Positions 11,426-23,076 of a stretch of 64,000 nt of DNA are shown one piece after another (the first letter of the stretch is position 1; every line of letters starts with the position of its first letter). Below the pieces are notes generated by a model that did no database searches, was not told where the DNA came from, and saw only the letters and a list, made by a program, of their open reading frames with translations. The translations under genes and the position numbers were made by a program. Source of the stretch: Orobanche coerulescens (lineage: Eukaryota; Streptophyta; Magnoliopsida; Lamiales; Orobanchaceae); contig CM065802.1 in the NCBI GenBank assembly GCA_033398695.1, positions 83,004,096 to 83,068,095 on the forward strand. Direction: 5' to 3'.

Positions 11426-12639
11426 ATGTTTGGCAAGAAACAAGCATATATACAAGTAACATCATGCATTAAATGAAACAAGCGTAAAATCCCCACCTCG
11501 GAATACGATGATGATCCTTGAAAAATTGAGATGCGAATGCAGTTCAAATCCTAGGCTCCAAGTCATCGTCTCCTAAAATAACAATTAAATTCTAATATTA
11601 ATATAGTGTCCAAAATAAATTAATATAAATTATTAAATTCATAATTGAGTAAAAGGGATTTGTTTTTAAATATTAAATATTGGCTGGGATCAAATTAAAA
11701 GAATTGAGAAAATGCAAGGACTGAAATTGGAATAATTATAAATAGGCTGGGGTTAATTTGAGGGAATTAAGACTGAATGGATTAAAATTAAAAGGCTTAA
11801 AAAGAATCTGGAGTTAAATCGAAAGGTCTGGAAACAAGGGGGACTCAATTGAATAATCCTAGGAAATTAGGGGGTATAAATACCCTATTAACGGCCGAAT
11901 TAATCTTATTCTCACCTCTCAATCTATCACTCTCAATTCCTCTCTCTCCCAAATGATTTCTCACCTCTCCCTATGTTCTTCTCTCTCTATCTCTACCGTC
12001 AAAAAGAAAAACACACACACACCTACACACACTCACACAAGCAGTCATCAGACCACGGCAAATGAAAGAAAAAAAAAGGAAGTTCGTCGGCTTCGCGGTT
12101 CGGCAGTAGGTCGCTGCCAAGGTGTGGTCCGGCGATGGCAGATATTGATGTTTCGCGTGGTTCCGACCGGTGGCTCGCGCGAAGGAGGAGAGGTCCAAGT
12201 GGCGGCGGCGATGGTGAAAGGCTATGGCCGGCTCTCGCATCGGAGATTGTGTGTGGGTTGTAGGGCCGATGTGTAATATCCTAGAATTTCACTATGAATT
12301 TTTCGCATTATTTTATCTAAGTTGTACTCTACAGAGTGGGACCGATACAGTATGGATAAATAATTTTAGGAACTGTGACAGTCGTGCCAGTATGTCCATC
12401 GAGGTTATTTTGATTCTAGGATATTACATGCTTGGTGTGTTTTCGATGTCAGATATACCGTATGAGTATTTGTATGATTTTCGTACTTGGTCGACAGTTG
12501 TAATTGAGGGTATCGTGCATCAAACGTATCGTATGAGAATATTTTTGGGATTTCGTATATGTGTTCAGTATTGTCGTATGTTCATATTTGTTATGTCGAG
12601 ACGTTGGACAGGAATTGCCGGAAATGGCTAAGTATGGAT

Positions 12640-13190
12640 CTGTTAACGTACGTTAAGACTTTGAGATAACGTACGCTAAGTGGTACGTGTTACGTACGTT
12701 ATGCGTAAGGTATTACGTACGTAACAAGAGGAATCAGACAGTTAGGCCCGATGTCGGCATCTTTCGGCGCGGATGCGGACAGGAGAGTCAACGGATGGAG
12801 TTACATACGTTATACAGGGTGTATTACGTACGTAATACGAGTATAATACTGTAGCAAGTCAACGTATGTATTACGTACGCAACGGAATAAGTGTTACGTA
12901 CGTTACGGGGCGGCTGGCCGAGTCATGGCCGAGAGGACCTGTAGTGGCCGAGCATGGTCGGCAGTGACTCGTAGGGATGGCCGATCACCGTTGGCAGTGA
13001 CTCGCTGGGGGCTAGGACTGGCCGATTACGTACGTAGGCAGTGGCCGGTTACGGCCGTAATGGCCGATTACGTACGTAAGGGAGCTGTCGGTTACGTACG
13101 TAAGGGTGCCGAACGAACTGGACAGTGAGGTAGGCCACGGCCGGCTACGTACGTAAGGACCCGCCGGTTACGTACGTAACGTGCCGGCAG
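12640..13190 (+). promoter_or_regulatory. CGTACG palindrome cluster upstream of an LTR TATA box
   Basis: About a dozen copies of TTACGTACGTAA-type palindromes and variants (AACGTACGTTAAG, AACGTACGCTAAG) are packed into 550 bp. GGCCGA and GGTCGGCAGTGACTCG repeats lie among them. A TATATAAGG box follows at 13200-13208. The same block recurs in the other LTR copies (about 17590-18005, 18490-19030, 23445-24000). The position suggests an enhancer. The factor is unknown, though GTAC is the core bound by SBP/SPL proteins and ACGT the core bound by bZIP proteins. Confidence 0.6.
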
Positions 13191-13199
13191 GTCTCGGCC

Positions 13200-13208
13200 T
13201 ATATAAGG
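13200..13208 (+). promoter_or_regulatory. LTR TATA box
   Basis: The sequence CCTATATAAGGCC lies directly downstream of the palindrome block and upstream of a C/T-rich leader (CATTTCTTCGTTTTTCTTCG). This is the expected U3/R boundary region. It implies that about 3.6 kb of the LTR is R-U5. Confidence 0.6.
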
Positions 13209-14654
13209 CCTGGACCGAGTCATCTGCTCATTTCTTCGTTTTTCTTCGTTCCTTCCGCGATTTCTTCAGCAAAGATGATGGTTTTGAGTAGAATCAACTT
13301 ATAACAACATGTTTTGGAAGTTGTAATCATGGATTAACATCATCCTCCACCCAGATCAAAGGTAAGAACACATGAACTTTTGGTTTTTGGATGTTCTTGA
13401 GGTTTCTTGGTGTTTTGGCCGATTTGCTTCGTTTTGATTCAGATTATTGATAGAACTTGATTCTAAACTCGTAATCATTCATTATCCTTGAAGTTTTGTG
13501 GAACGAATTCGAGTATTTCCTTGAATAATCGATTGAATTGGACTATGCCTTCAAAGTGTTCGATGAAATGTCCCAATGAGTAGAACTTGGAAAATTCTAC
13601 ACGTTTTCGTATGAATGATGGTTAAAGTGATATAGTTGTGATGATTCTTGCTAATTACGAGAATTTTGTTACGGGAAGATAATGAATTGGTGATCAAATG
13701 ATTCGATTATGTTGTTATGATTATGGAATCGTAGTATTCTCGATGTTCTTGGTAGTTTGTTGTGATTCATGATGTTATGAGAAGTAAATATGTTGAAGAC
13801 ATTGTTAGGACTATTGAACACCGAATTTTGGATTGTGTTCGTATTGTTAAGGGTTGATACGGTTTGGTTTCGTATGATCGAGATGTTGTTGAACCATCGA
13901 GTTTGATTAGTTGGTCATTTCGGTTGTTGATTGTTATTGAACGTATCGTTAATTAATTATTGCATTAGGTTACGTTTAGTGATCGTTGAAGTTAATCGTT
14001 GTGCTGCGGACGAGCCGGGGCTGCGGAGCTTGTAGACGGAGACGGCTGGATTGATAGTGGCTTCGTCGAATTGGTATCAAGGCAAGTTATGATTGCTCAG
14101 TTCATAATGTTAATAAATGATTTCGTTTTCATTTCATTTATGATTCATATAGCAATGGTATTATGGAATATATGAATTGTCAGAATGGTGGTATGTATGG
14201 TATTTTTGAACTAAGATAAATCATAATGTATATGATTTTAAGGATGTCTAGTGGAAATGGGAACGTGAATTATAATTTGGTCTATTGCATGAGAAGTTGG
14301 GTATCAAGGTTAGTTATCGTGTCGATGTTGAACTCGGGATGGTGGTTTGGTATTAGTTATGGACTGTACTTCATTTTGGATTGTCGGATAAACCGTGTAT
14401 TCGTTCAGGGCGGTTGGTCGTGGGAAGGTTAGCGTCTCCAGCTTGAGGTAAATTAATATAGTTAGATTATGATAATCATCATGTTGCATTATTGCATGTG
14501 TGTGTTGATATTTCATGTGGTGAGTGTGTACCATCGTTTGTTGCGTTTTGTGATGTGCTCTTTCGTAATCTGTGGGGGCGATGTGTTGGGGATAAAACCT
14601 GTATGGTACCCAAATGGAAATGTGTTAGGGGATTAGACCTAAATGGCACCTATG

Positions 14655-14790
14655 TCCGGAGTATTCCTGAGTATATGCTTCCGTGACCCTCGGCTGCTGC
14701 CTTGGGAGTTTATATGATATTATCCGGAGTATTCCTGAGTAGGTGCTTCCGTGACCCTTGGCTGCTGCCTTGGGAGTTTATGTGCTATTA
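14655..14790. repeat. 68-bp direct repeat, two copies
   Basis: Two adjacent units begin TCCGGAGTATTCCTGAGTA and contain GCTTCCGTGACCC and CTGCTGCCTTGGGAG. The same pair is present in the LTR copies near 20510-20640 and 25470-25600, so it predates the element's spread here. Confidence 0.8.
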
Positions 14791-15299
14791 TTATATGCAT
14801 TGTTGAGCATGTTGTGAACTGTTGTCTGATGGAATACGACATTGTGGTCGTGTCGGTCTTTCATGATCGAGTTATTGTTTCTCTCTTGGAAAATCTTCTG
14901 ATCCTTGTTGGATATACGTTTCTTCGAGATTTGTTGTCATGTTGTATCGTGGCATATCTAGAGTCAGATACGTTTTGATCGTTCATGTGTAGGATTTTCA
15001 GAACGGGCACGTGTAGCATGTGTTGGTTTCGACCTCATATTGAACCGTGCACACGAGACGTACTTCGTGAGGCTGATTAGGTACGAGACCAGACGTGTAT
15101 TGATCAATACCCGTGGTTGGATTGTACACGGACACATGTCCGGATCGAGCGTATAGTGACGTCCATCTTGAGTCTTATTGATTGGTCGTTCACAGTCCAT
15201 GTATAATTGGATCTGTTCGATATTCGGGTTGTCTTTGAAATCCCGTATATATGATTTGTATATGGTTGACGATTTTATTCTCTCGTGTATTTGTCGCCA

Positions 15300-16010
15300 T
15301 TGAACCTTTATTAATCTCGTTCGGAGTTACCATATCGATGGTCAACTCATTGATATCGATTCTTTATTAATCTCGTTTGGAGTTCACCCTGTCATTGGTA
15401 TTCTCATTCGTTATTGATCCTTATTGATTTCGTTTGAGAGTTGTCTCATCGTTGGTATTCTTGGTTATTAGTCCTTGATTGATGTTATTGGAGTTTACCG
15501 TGTCGTCGGTATTCTCAGTTGTTGATCCCTTATTACCCCTATTGGAGTTTACCGTGTCGTCAGTATTCTCGGTTGTCGATTCCTTATTGATCTTGTTGGA
15601 GTTTACCGTATCTTTGGTATTTCCGATTGTTGGTCCTTATTGATCTTGCTAGAGTTTACTGTGTCGTCAGTATTCTCGATTGTTGACCCTTTATTGATCT
15701 TATTGGAGTTTATCGTATCGTCGGTATTTCTGGTTGTCGACTCTTATTAGTCTTGTTGGAGTTTACCGTATCGTCAGTATTCTCGGTTATTGATTCTTCG
15801 TTGATCCTTACCGTGTCGGCGGTATTCTCGGTTATTAATTCTTCATTGATCCTTACTGTGTCGTCAGTATTCTCGGTTGTCGACCTTTTTTTGATCTTGA
15901 TGGGATTTGCCGTATTTCCGGTATTCTCGGTTACTGATTCTTCATTGATCTTGTTGGAGTTACCACATCATGGTATTCTCGTTCGTGGTTGATCCTTTGT
16001 CGATCTTGTG
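15300..16010. repeat. Diverged ~54-bp tandem array inside the LTR
   Basis: Units built on GGAGTTTACCGTGTCGTCGG, TATTCTCGGTTGTTGAT and CCTTATTGATCTTGTT repeat roughly a dozen times with substitutions. The frame at 15753-15992, with its repeated SSVFSVIDSSLIL pattern, is a repeat artefact. The array recurs at about 21150-21860 and 26110-26825. Confidence 0.8.
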
Positions 16011-16830
16011 TGGAAATATCATGTCATTGATATTTCCGTTGTGATGCATCATTGTTTATCATTATTGATTGTGTGAGCATTCATGCTTTGTATTGATATC
16101 CGGGACTTGCCATTGTTTCGGGACAGTTGATTTGCAGATGTATCGAGTGATATCGGTTTTTATCAAGATTGGGGTCCGATTGTGCGACCCAGCCGACAGA
16201 GTTAGTCTTGGCCAGATCATTCCACAATTGAGATATGATAAGTTTGGGAATTTTGGTATCGTTTCGGATACAGTACAGGTGGATACTTTTGAATTCATTC
16301 ATCACTTAAGGATACGAGGCGTGGGTTATGGTAAGAATTGATTTGTTACGGATTGTGACAGGTTGGTAATGCTACTTCGGTAAGATTACGTGGGGAATGT
16401 TCTTACTCTGTAGATTACATTGATATGTAATTGTCTTTGTGATGTGATCGTTATCATTGTTGAGTATTATGGCTGACCCCGTCGTGGGCTTTATCTTTTA
16501 GGTACTCGGAGTTCGAGCTAGTAGCGGTCGTGAAGGGATGAGCTTTCCGGTGATACTGGCTATGGCGTGATTGTTGGGATCGTGTATTCTTTTCTGGTTT
16601 TTCTAATTCCGCTGCAAATGTATTTAATTATGTTTTATCCGCTGTGTGTGTATGATTCTAAATAGCTTTTCGGTATTCTTTGAACTGTGTTTTTATCCGC
16701 TGCGTGTGTGTGTACTTTCAAAGGCCCTTTTGGCATTTTTAAACGTTTGCGAAAATGATTTTAGCCTTGTGGGTTCCAATGCGGGGCCCACGGCGCTGTA
16801 ATATTCCCGTATGGTTTTGGGGGTGTTACA

Positions 16831-17223
16831 GAAGATGGTATCAGAGCTTGGGTTTCGTAAAACCCGGGCGTGTGTGTTATGTGGCTCTACCGGTGCGGTA
16901 GTAGCGTGACTTTTAAAAATGATTTTCTGACTTTTGGTTCAAACCGATTTTGGAGGTTTCAAAATTTTTGAAATATTTTCAAATTGTTGTATTTGCGATG
17001 CCGGTGTGTTGTTAGTGTGTTGAGACTTTGTATGGGAGTCGTATGCTGGTATCACGGAAGATCATCGACTTCACGGACCTGTAAGTGTGTTCCTTCAATT
17101 ATTTCAATTTTGATGATGATTATTTGAGTATGGTGTCGTGATTTTGAGATATTTCGGGATTGAGATACTGATTGTGACAGGGTTTTGAATTTCGAGGATG
17201 AAACTTATTTAAGTGGGTAGATA
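16831..17223 (+). mobile_element. LARD-like interior domain, copy 1 (393 bp)
   Basis: The domain begins GAAGA followed by the primer site TGGTATCAGAGC (16836-16847), which matches the 3' end of initiator tRNA-Met exactly. It ends with AATTTCGAGGATGAAAC and AAGTGGGTAGATA, the usual gypsy pol end and purine-rich tract before the 3' LTR. Between them lie about 330 noncoding bases. Nothing resembling gag or pol is left. Confidence 0.88.
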
Positions 17224-18005
17224 TGTAATATCCTAAAATTTCACTATGAATTTTTCGCATTATTTTATCTGAGTTGTACTGTACAGAGTGGGACCGATAC
17301 AGTATGATAAATAATTTTAGGAACTGTGACAGTCGTGCCAGTATGTCCATCGAGATTATTTTGATTCTAGGATATTACATGCTTGGTGTGTTTTCGATGT
17401 CGCATATACCGTATGAGTATTTGTATGATTTCCGTACTTGGTCGACAGTTGTAATTGAGGGTATCGTGCATCAGACGTATCATATGAGAATATTTTTGGG
17501 ATTTCGTATATGTGTTCAGTATTGTCGTATGTTCATATTTGTTATGTCGAGACATTGGACAGGAATTGCCGGAAATGGCTAAGTATGGATCTGTTAACGT
17601 ACGTTAAGACTTTGAGATAACGTACGCTAAGTGGTACGTGTTACGTACGTTATGCGTAAGGTATTACGTATGTAACAAGAGGAATCAGAGAGTTGGGCCC
17701 GATGTCGGCAGCTTTCGGCGCGGATGTGGACAGGAGAGTCAACGGATGGAGTTACGTATGTTATACAGGGTGTATTACGTACGTAATACGAGTATAATAC
17801 TGTAGCAAGTCAATGTACGTATTACGTACGCAACGGAATAAGTGTTACGTACGTTATGGGGCGGCTGGCCGAGTCGTGGCCGAGAGGACCTGTAGTGGCC
17901 GAGCATGGTCGGCAGTGACTCGTAGGGATGGCCGATCATGGTCGGCAGTGACTCGCTGGGGGCTAGGACTGGCCGATTACGTACGTAGGCAGTGGCCGGT
18001 TACGG
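17224..18005 (+). repeat. LARD-like LTR, copy B1, truncated
   Basis: Only the first 782 bp of the LTR are present, from TGTAATATCCTAAAATTTC into the palindrome block. It ends at GTGGCCGGTTACGG, where the sequence switches to a second copy of the insertion-site flank. This is the duplication breakpoint. Confidence 0.9.
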
Positions 18006-18117
18006 GTTCCGACCGGTGGCTCGCGCGAAGGAGGAGAGGTCCAAGTGGCGGCGGCGATGGTGAAAGGCTATGGCCGGCTCTCGCATCGGAGATTGTGTGT
18101 GGGTTGTAGGGCCGATG
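18006..18117 (+). repeat. Duplicated insertion-site flank of the LARD-like element
   Basis: These 112 bp repeat 12160-12271 (GTTCCGACCGGTGGCTCGCG through GGGCCGATG), which is solo-LTR sequence outside the element. Their presence inside the array shows that flank and element were copied together after insertion, by recombination and not by transposition. The junction shares at most a G or two with both parents. Confidence 0.92.
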
Positions 18118-21100
18118 TGTAATATCCTAGAATTTCACTATGAATTTTTCGCATTATTTTATCTAAGTTGTACTCTACAGAGTGGGACCGATACAGTATG
18201 GATAAATAATTTTAGGAACTGTGACAGTCGTGCCAGTATGTCCATCGAGGTTATTTTGATTCTAGGATATTACATGCTTGGTGTGTTTTCGATGTCGGAT
18301 ATACCGTATAAGTATTTGTATGATTTTCGTACTTGGTCGACAGTTGTAATTGAGGGTATCGTGCATCAGACGTATCGTATGAGAATATTTTTGGGATTTC
18401 GTATATGTGTTCAGTATTGTCGTATGTTCATATTTGTTATGTCGAGACGTTGGACAGGAATTGCCGGAAATGGCTAAGTATGGATCTGTTAACGTACGTT
18501 AAGACTTTGAGATAACGTACGCTAAGTGGTACGTGTTACGTACGTTATGCGTAAGGTATTACGTACGTAACAAGAGGAATCAGACAGTTAGGCCCGATGT
18601 CGGCATCTTTCGGCGCGGATGCGGACAGGAGAGTCAACGGATGGAGTTACATACGTTATACAGGGTGTATTACATACGTAATACGAGTATAATACTGTAG
18701 CAAGTCAACGTATGTATTACGTACGCAACGGAATAAGTGTTACGTACGTTACGGGGCGGCTGGCCGAGTCATGGCCGAGAGGACCTGTAGTGGCCGAGCA
18801 TGGTCGGCAGTGACTCGTAGGGATGGCCGATCACCGTTGGCAGTGACTCGCTGGGGGCTAGGATCGCCGATTACGTCGTGGCGGTGGCCGATTACGGCCG
18901 TAATGGCCGATTACGTACGTAAGGGAGCCGTCGATTACGTACGTAAGGGTGCCGAACGAATCGACGGTGAGGTAGGCCACGGCGGCCGGCTACGTGCGTA
19001 AGGACCCGCCGGATTACGTCGTAACGTGCGGCGGTCTCGGCCTATATAAGGCACGGACCGAGTCATCTGCTCATTTCTTCGTTTTTCTTCGTTCCTTCCG
19101 CGATTTCTTCAGCAAAGATGATGGTTTTGAGTAGAATCAACTTATAACAACATGTTTTGGAAGTTGTAATCATGGATTAACATCATCCTCCACCCGGATC
19201 AAAGGTAAGAACACATGAACTTTTGGTTTTTGGATGTTCTTGAGGTTTCTTGGTGTTTTGGCCGATTTGCTTCGTTTTGATTCAGATTATTGATAGAACT
19301 TGATTCTAAACTCGTAATCATTCATTATCCTTGAAGTTTTGTGGAACGAATTCGAGTATTTCCTTGAATAATCGATTGAATTGGACTATGCCTTCAAAGT
19401 GTTCGATGAAATGTCCCAATGAGTAGAACTTGGAAAATTCTACACGTTTTCGTATGAATGATGGTTGAAGTGATATTGTTGTGATGATTCTTGCTAATTA
19501 CGAGAATTTTGTTATGGGAAGATAATGAATTGGTGATCAAATGATTCGATTATGTTGTTATGATTATGGAATCGTAGTATTCTCGATGTTCTTGGTAGTT
19601 TGTTGTGATTCATGATGTTATGAGAAGTAAATATGTTGAAGACATTGTTAGGACTATTGAACACCGAATTTCGGCTTGTGTTCGTATTGTTAAGGGTTGA
19701 TACGGTTTGGTTTCGTATGATCGAGATGTTGTTGAACCATCGAGTTTGATTAGTTGGTCATTTCGGTTGTTGATTGTTATTGAACGTATCGTTAATTAAT
19801 TATTGCATTAGGTTACGTTTAGTGATCGTTGAAGTTAACCGTTGTGCTGCGGACGAGCCGGGGCTGCGGAGCTTGTAGACGAGAGGCAATTTGGATTGAT
19901 AGTGGCTTCGTCGAATTGGTATCAAGGCAAGTTATGATTGCTCAGTTCATAATGTTAATAAATGATTTCGTTTTCATTTCATTTATGATTCATATAGCAA
20001 TGGTATTATGGAATATATGAATTGTCAGAATGGTGGTATGTATGGTATTTTTGAACTAAGATAAATCATAATGTATATGATTTTAAGGATGTCTAGTGGA
20101 AATGGGAACGTGAATTATAATTTGGTCTATTGCATGAGAAGTTGGGTATCAAGGTTAGTTATCGTGTCGATGTTGAACTCGGGATGGTGGTTTGGTATTA
20201 GTTATGGACTGTACTTCATTTTGGATTGTCGGATAAACCGTGTATTCGTTCAGGGCGGTTGGTCGTGGGAAGGTTAGCGTCTCCAGCTTGAGGTAAATTA
20301 ATATAGTTAGATTATGATAATCATCATGTTGCATTATTGCATGTGTGTGTTGATATTTCATGTGGTGAGTGTGTACCATCGTTTGTTGCGTTTTGTGATG
20401 TGCTCTTTCTTTGAGCCGTAATCTGTGGGGGCGATGTGTTGGGGATAAAACCTGTATGGTACCCAAATGGAAATGTGTTAGGGGATTAGACCTAAATGGC
20501 ACCTATGTCCGGAGTATTCCTGAGTAGATGCTTCCGTGACCCTCGGCTGCTGCCTTGGGAGTTTATATGATATTATCCGGAGTATTCCTGAGTAGATGCT
20601 TCCGTGACCCTTGGCTGCTGCCTTGGGAGTTTATGTGCTATTATTATATGCATTGTTGAGCATGTTGTGAACTGTTTTCTGATGGAATACGACATTGTGG
20701 TCGTGTCGGTCTTTCATGATCGAGTTATTGTTTCTCTCTTGGAAAATCTTCTGATCCTTGTTGGATATACGTTTCTTCGAGATTTGTTGTCATGTTGTAT
20801 CGTGGCATATCTAGAGTCAGATACGTTTTGATCGTTCATGTGTAGGATTTTCAGAACGGGCACGTGTAGCATGTGTTGGTTTCGACCTCATATTGAACCG
20901 TGCACACGAGACGTACTTCGTGAGGCTGATTAGGTACGAGACCAGACGTGTATTGATCAATACCCGTGGTTGGATTGTACACGGACACATGTCCGGATCG
21001 AGCGTATAGTGACGTCCATCTTGAGTCTTATTGATTGGTCGTTCACGATCCATGTATAATTGGATGCATTCGATATTCGGGTTGTCTTTGAAATCCCGTA

Positions 21101-22683
21101 TATATGATTTGTATATGGTTGACGATTTTATTCTCTCGTGTATTTGTCGCCATTGAACCTTTATTAATCTCGTTCGGAGTTACCATATCGATGGTCAACT
21201 CATTGATATCGATCCTTTATTAATCTCGTTTGCAGTTCACCCTGTCATTGGTATTCTCATTCGTTATTGATCCTTATTGATTTCGTTTGAGAGTTGTCTC
21301 ATCGTTGGTATTCTTGGTTATTAGTCCTTGATTGATGTTATTGGAGTTTACCGTGTCGTCGGTATTCTCAGTTGTTGATCCCTTATTACCCCTATTGGAG
21401 TTTACCGTGTCGTCAGTATTCTCGGTTGTCGATTCCTTATTGATCTTGTTGGAGTTTACCGTATATTTGGTATTTCCGATTGTTGGTCCTTATTGATCTT
21501 GCTAGAGTTTACTGTGTCGTCAGTATTCTCGATTGTTGACCCTTTATTGATCTTATTGGAGTTTATCGTATCGTCGGTATTTCTGGTTGTCGACTCTTAT
21601 TAGTCTTGTTGGAGTTTACCGTATCGTCAGTATTCTCGGTTATTGATTCTTCGTTGATCCTTACCGTGTCGGCGGTATTCTCGGTTATTAATTCTTCATT
21701 GATCCTTACTGTGTCGTCGGTATTCTCGGTTGTCGACCTTTTTTTGATCTTGATGGGATTTGCCGTATTTCCGGTATTCTCGGTTACTGATTCTTCATTG
21801 ATCTTGTTGGAGTTACCACATCATGTTATTCTCGTTCGTGGTTGATCCTTTGTCGATCTTGTGTGGAAATATCATGTCATTGATATTTCCGTTGTGATGC
21901 ATCATTGTTTATCATTATTGATTGTGTGAGCATTCATGCTTTGTATTGATATCCGGGACTTGCCATTGTTTCGGGACAGTTGATTTGCAGATGTATCGAG
22001 TGATATCGGTTTTTATCAGGATTGGGGTCCGATTGTGCGACCCAGCCGACAGAGTTAGTCTTGGCCAGATCATTCCACAATTGAGATATGATAAGTTTGG
22101 GAATTTTGGTATCGTTTCGGATACAGTACAGGTGGATACTTTTGAATTCATTCATCACTTAAGGATACGAGGCGTGGGTTATGGTAAGAATTGATTTGTT
22201 ACGTATTGTGACAGGTTGGTAATGCTACTTCGGTAAGATTACGTGGGGAATGTTCTTAGTCTGTAGATTACATTGATATGTAATTGTCTTTGTGATGTGA
22301 TCGTTATCATTGTTGAGTATTATGGCTGACCCCGTCGTGGGCTTTATCTTTTAGGTACTCGGAGTTCGAGCTAGTAGCGGTCGTGAAGGGATGAGCTTTC
22401 CGGTGATACTGGCTATGGCGTGATTGTTGGGATCGTGTATTCTTTTCTGGTTTTTCTAATTCCGCTGCAAATGTATTTAATTATGTTTTATCCGTTGTGT
22501 GTGTATGATTCTAAATAGCTTTTCGGTATTCTTTGAACTGTGTTTTTATCCGCTGCGTGTGTGTGTACTTTCAAAGGCCCTTTTGGCATTTTTAAACGTT
22601 TTCGAAAATGATTTTAGCCTTGTGGGTTCCAATGCGGGGCCCACGGCGCTGTAATATTCCCGTATGGTTTTGGGGGTGTTACA
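18118..22683 (+). repeat. LARD-like LTR, copy A2
   Basis: This 4566-bp full LTR is nearly identical to 12272-16830 at a constant offset of about 5.85 kb. Its palindrome block at 18860-19035 differs sharply from both other full copies, mostly at CTG/CAG trinucleotides, and around 19876 there is another local difference. The TATA box is at about 19043. Confidence 0.9.
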
Positions 22684-23076
22684 GAAGATGGTATCAGAGC
22701 TTGGGTTTCGTAAAACCCGGGCGTATGTGTTATGTGGCTCTACCGGTGCGGTAGTAGCGTGACTTTTAAAAATGATTTTCTGACTTTTGGTTCAAACCGA
22801 TTTTGGAGGTTTCAAAATTTTTGAAATATTTTCAAATTGTTGTATTTGCGATGCCGGTGTGTTGTTAGTGTGTTGAGACTTTGTATGGGAGTCGTATGCT
22901 GGTATCACGGAAGATCATCGACTTCACGGACCTGTAAGTGTGTTCCTTCAATTATTTCAATTTTGATGATGATTATTTGAGTATGGTGTCGTGATTTTGA
23001 GATATTTCGGGATTGAGATACTGATTGTGACAGGGTTTTGAATTTCGAGGATGAAACTTATTTAAGTGGGTAGATA
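22684..23076 (+). mobile_element. LARD-like interior domain, copy 2 (393 bp)
   Basis: This copy has the same length as copy 1 and is almost identical, with the same primer site TGGTATCAGAGC (22689-22700) and purine-rich tract before 23077. It supports the view that both units derive from one insertion by duplication. Confidence 0.88.

Larger units (their letters stand above)
12272..16830 (+). repeat. LARD-like LTR, copy A1
   Basis: This 4559-bp LTR starts at TGTAATATCCTAGAATTTC and ends at TTTTGGGGGTGTTACA, immediately before the primer site. It carries a CGTACG palindrome block, a TATA box at 13200, an ATG-poor T-rich middle part, a 68-bp duplication (14655-14790) and a 54-bp repeat array (about 15300-16010). 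Short reading frames such as 12224-12631 recur in each LTR copy but have no family resemblance, so no protein is claimed. Confidence 0.9.

Noticed and set aside
12224..12631. Open frame of 135 codons repeated in each LARD-like LTR (also 18070-18477 and shorter forms at 17274 and 23127)
   Set aside because: It recurs only because the LTR is repeated. It starts in the flank before the LTR, has no family resemblance and differs in length between copies.
15753..15992. Possible membrane protein with repeated SSVFSVIDSSLIL
   Set aside because: The pattern is the translation of the 54-bp LTR repeat. The reading frame is incidental.
11245..16010. CRISPR-like direct repeats
   Set aside because: These are adjacent tandem units without unique spacers in a plant retrotransposon, and are not a CRISPR array.
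16836..16847. Fragment of a tRNA gene (TGGTATCAGAGC)
   Set aside because: Only 12 bases match, directly after an LTR end. It is a primer-binding site, not a tRNA gene.
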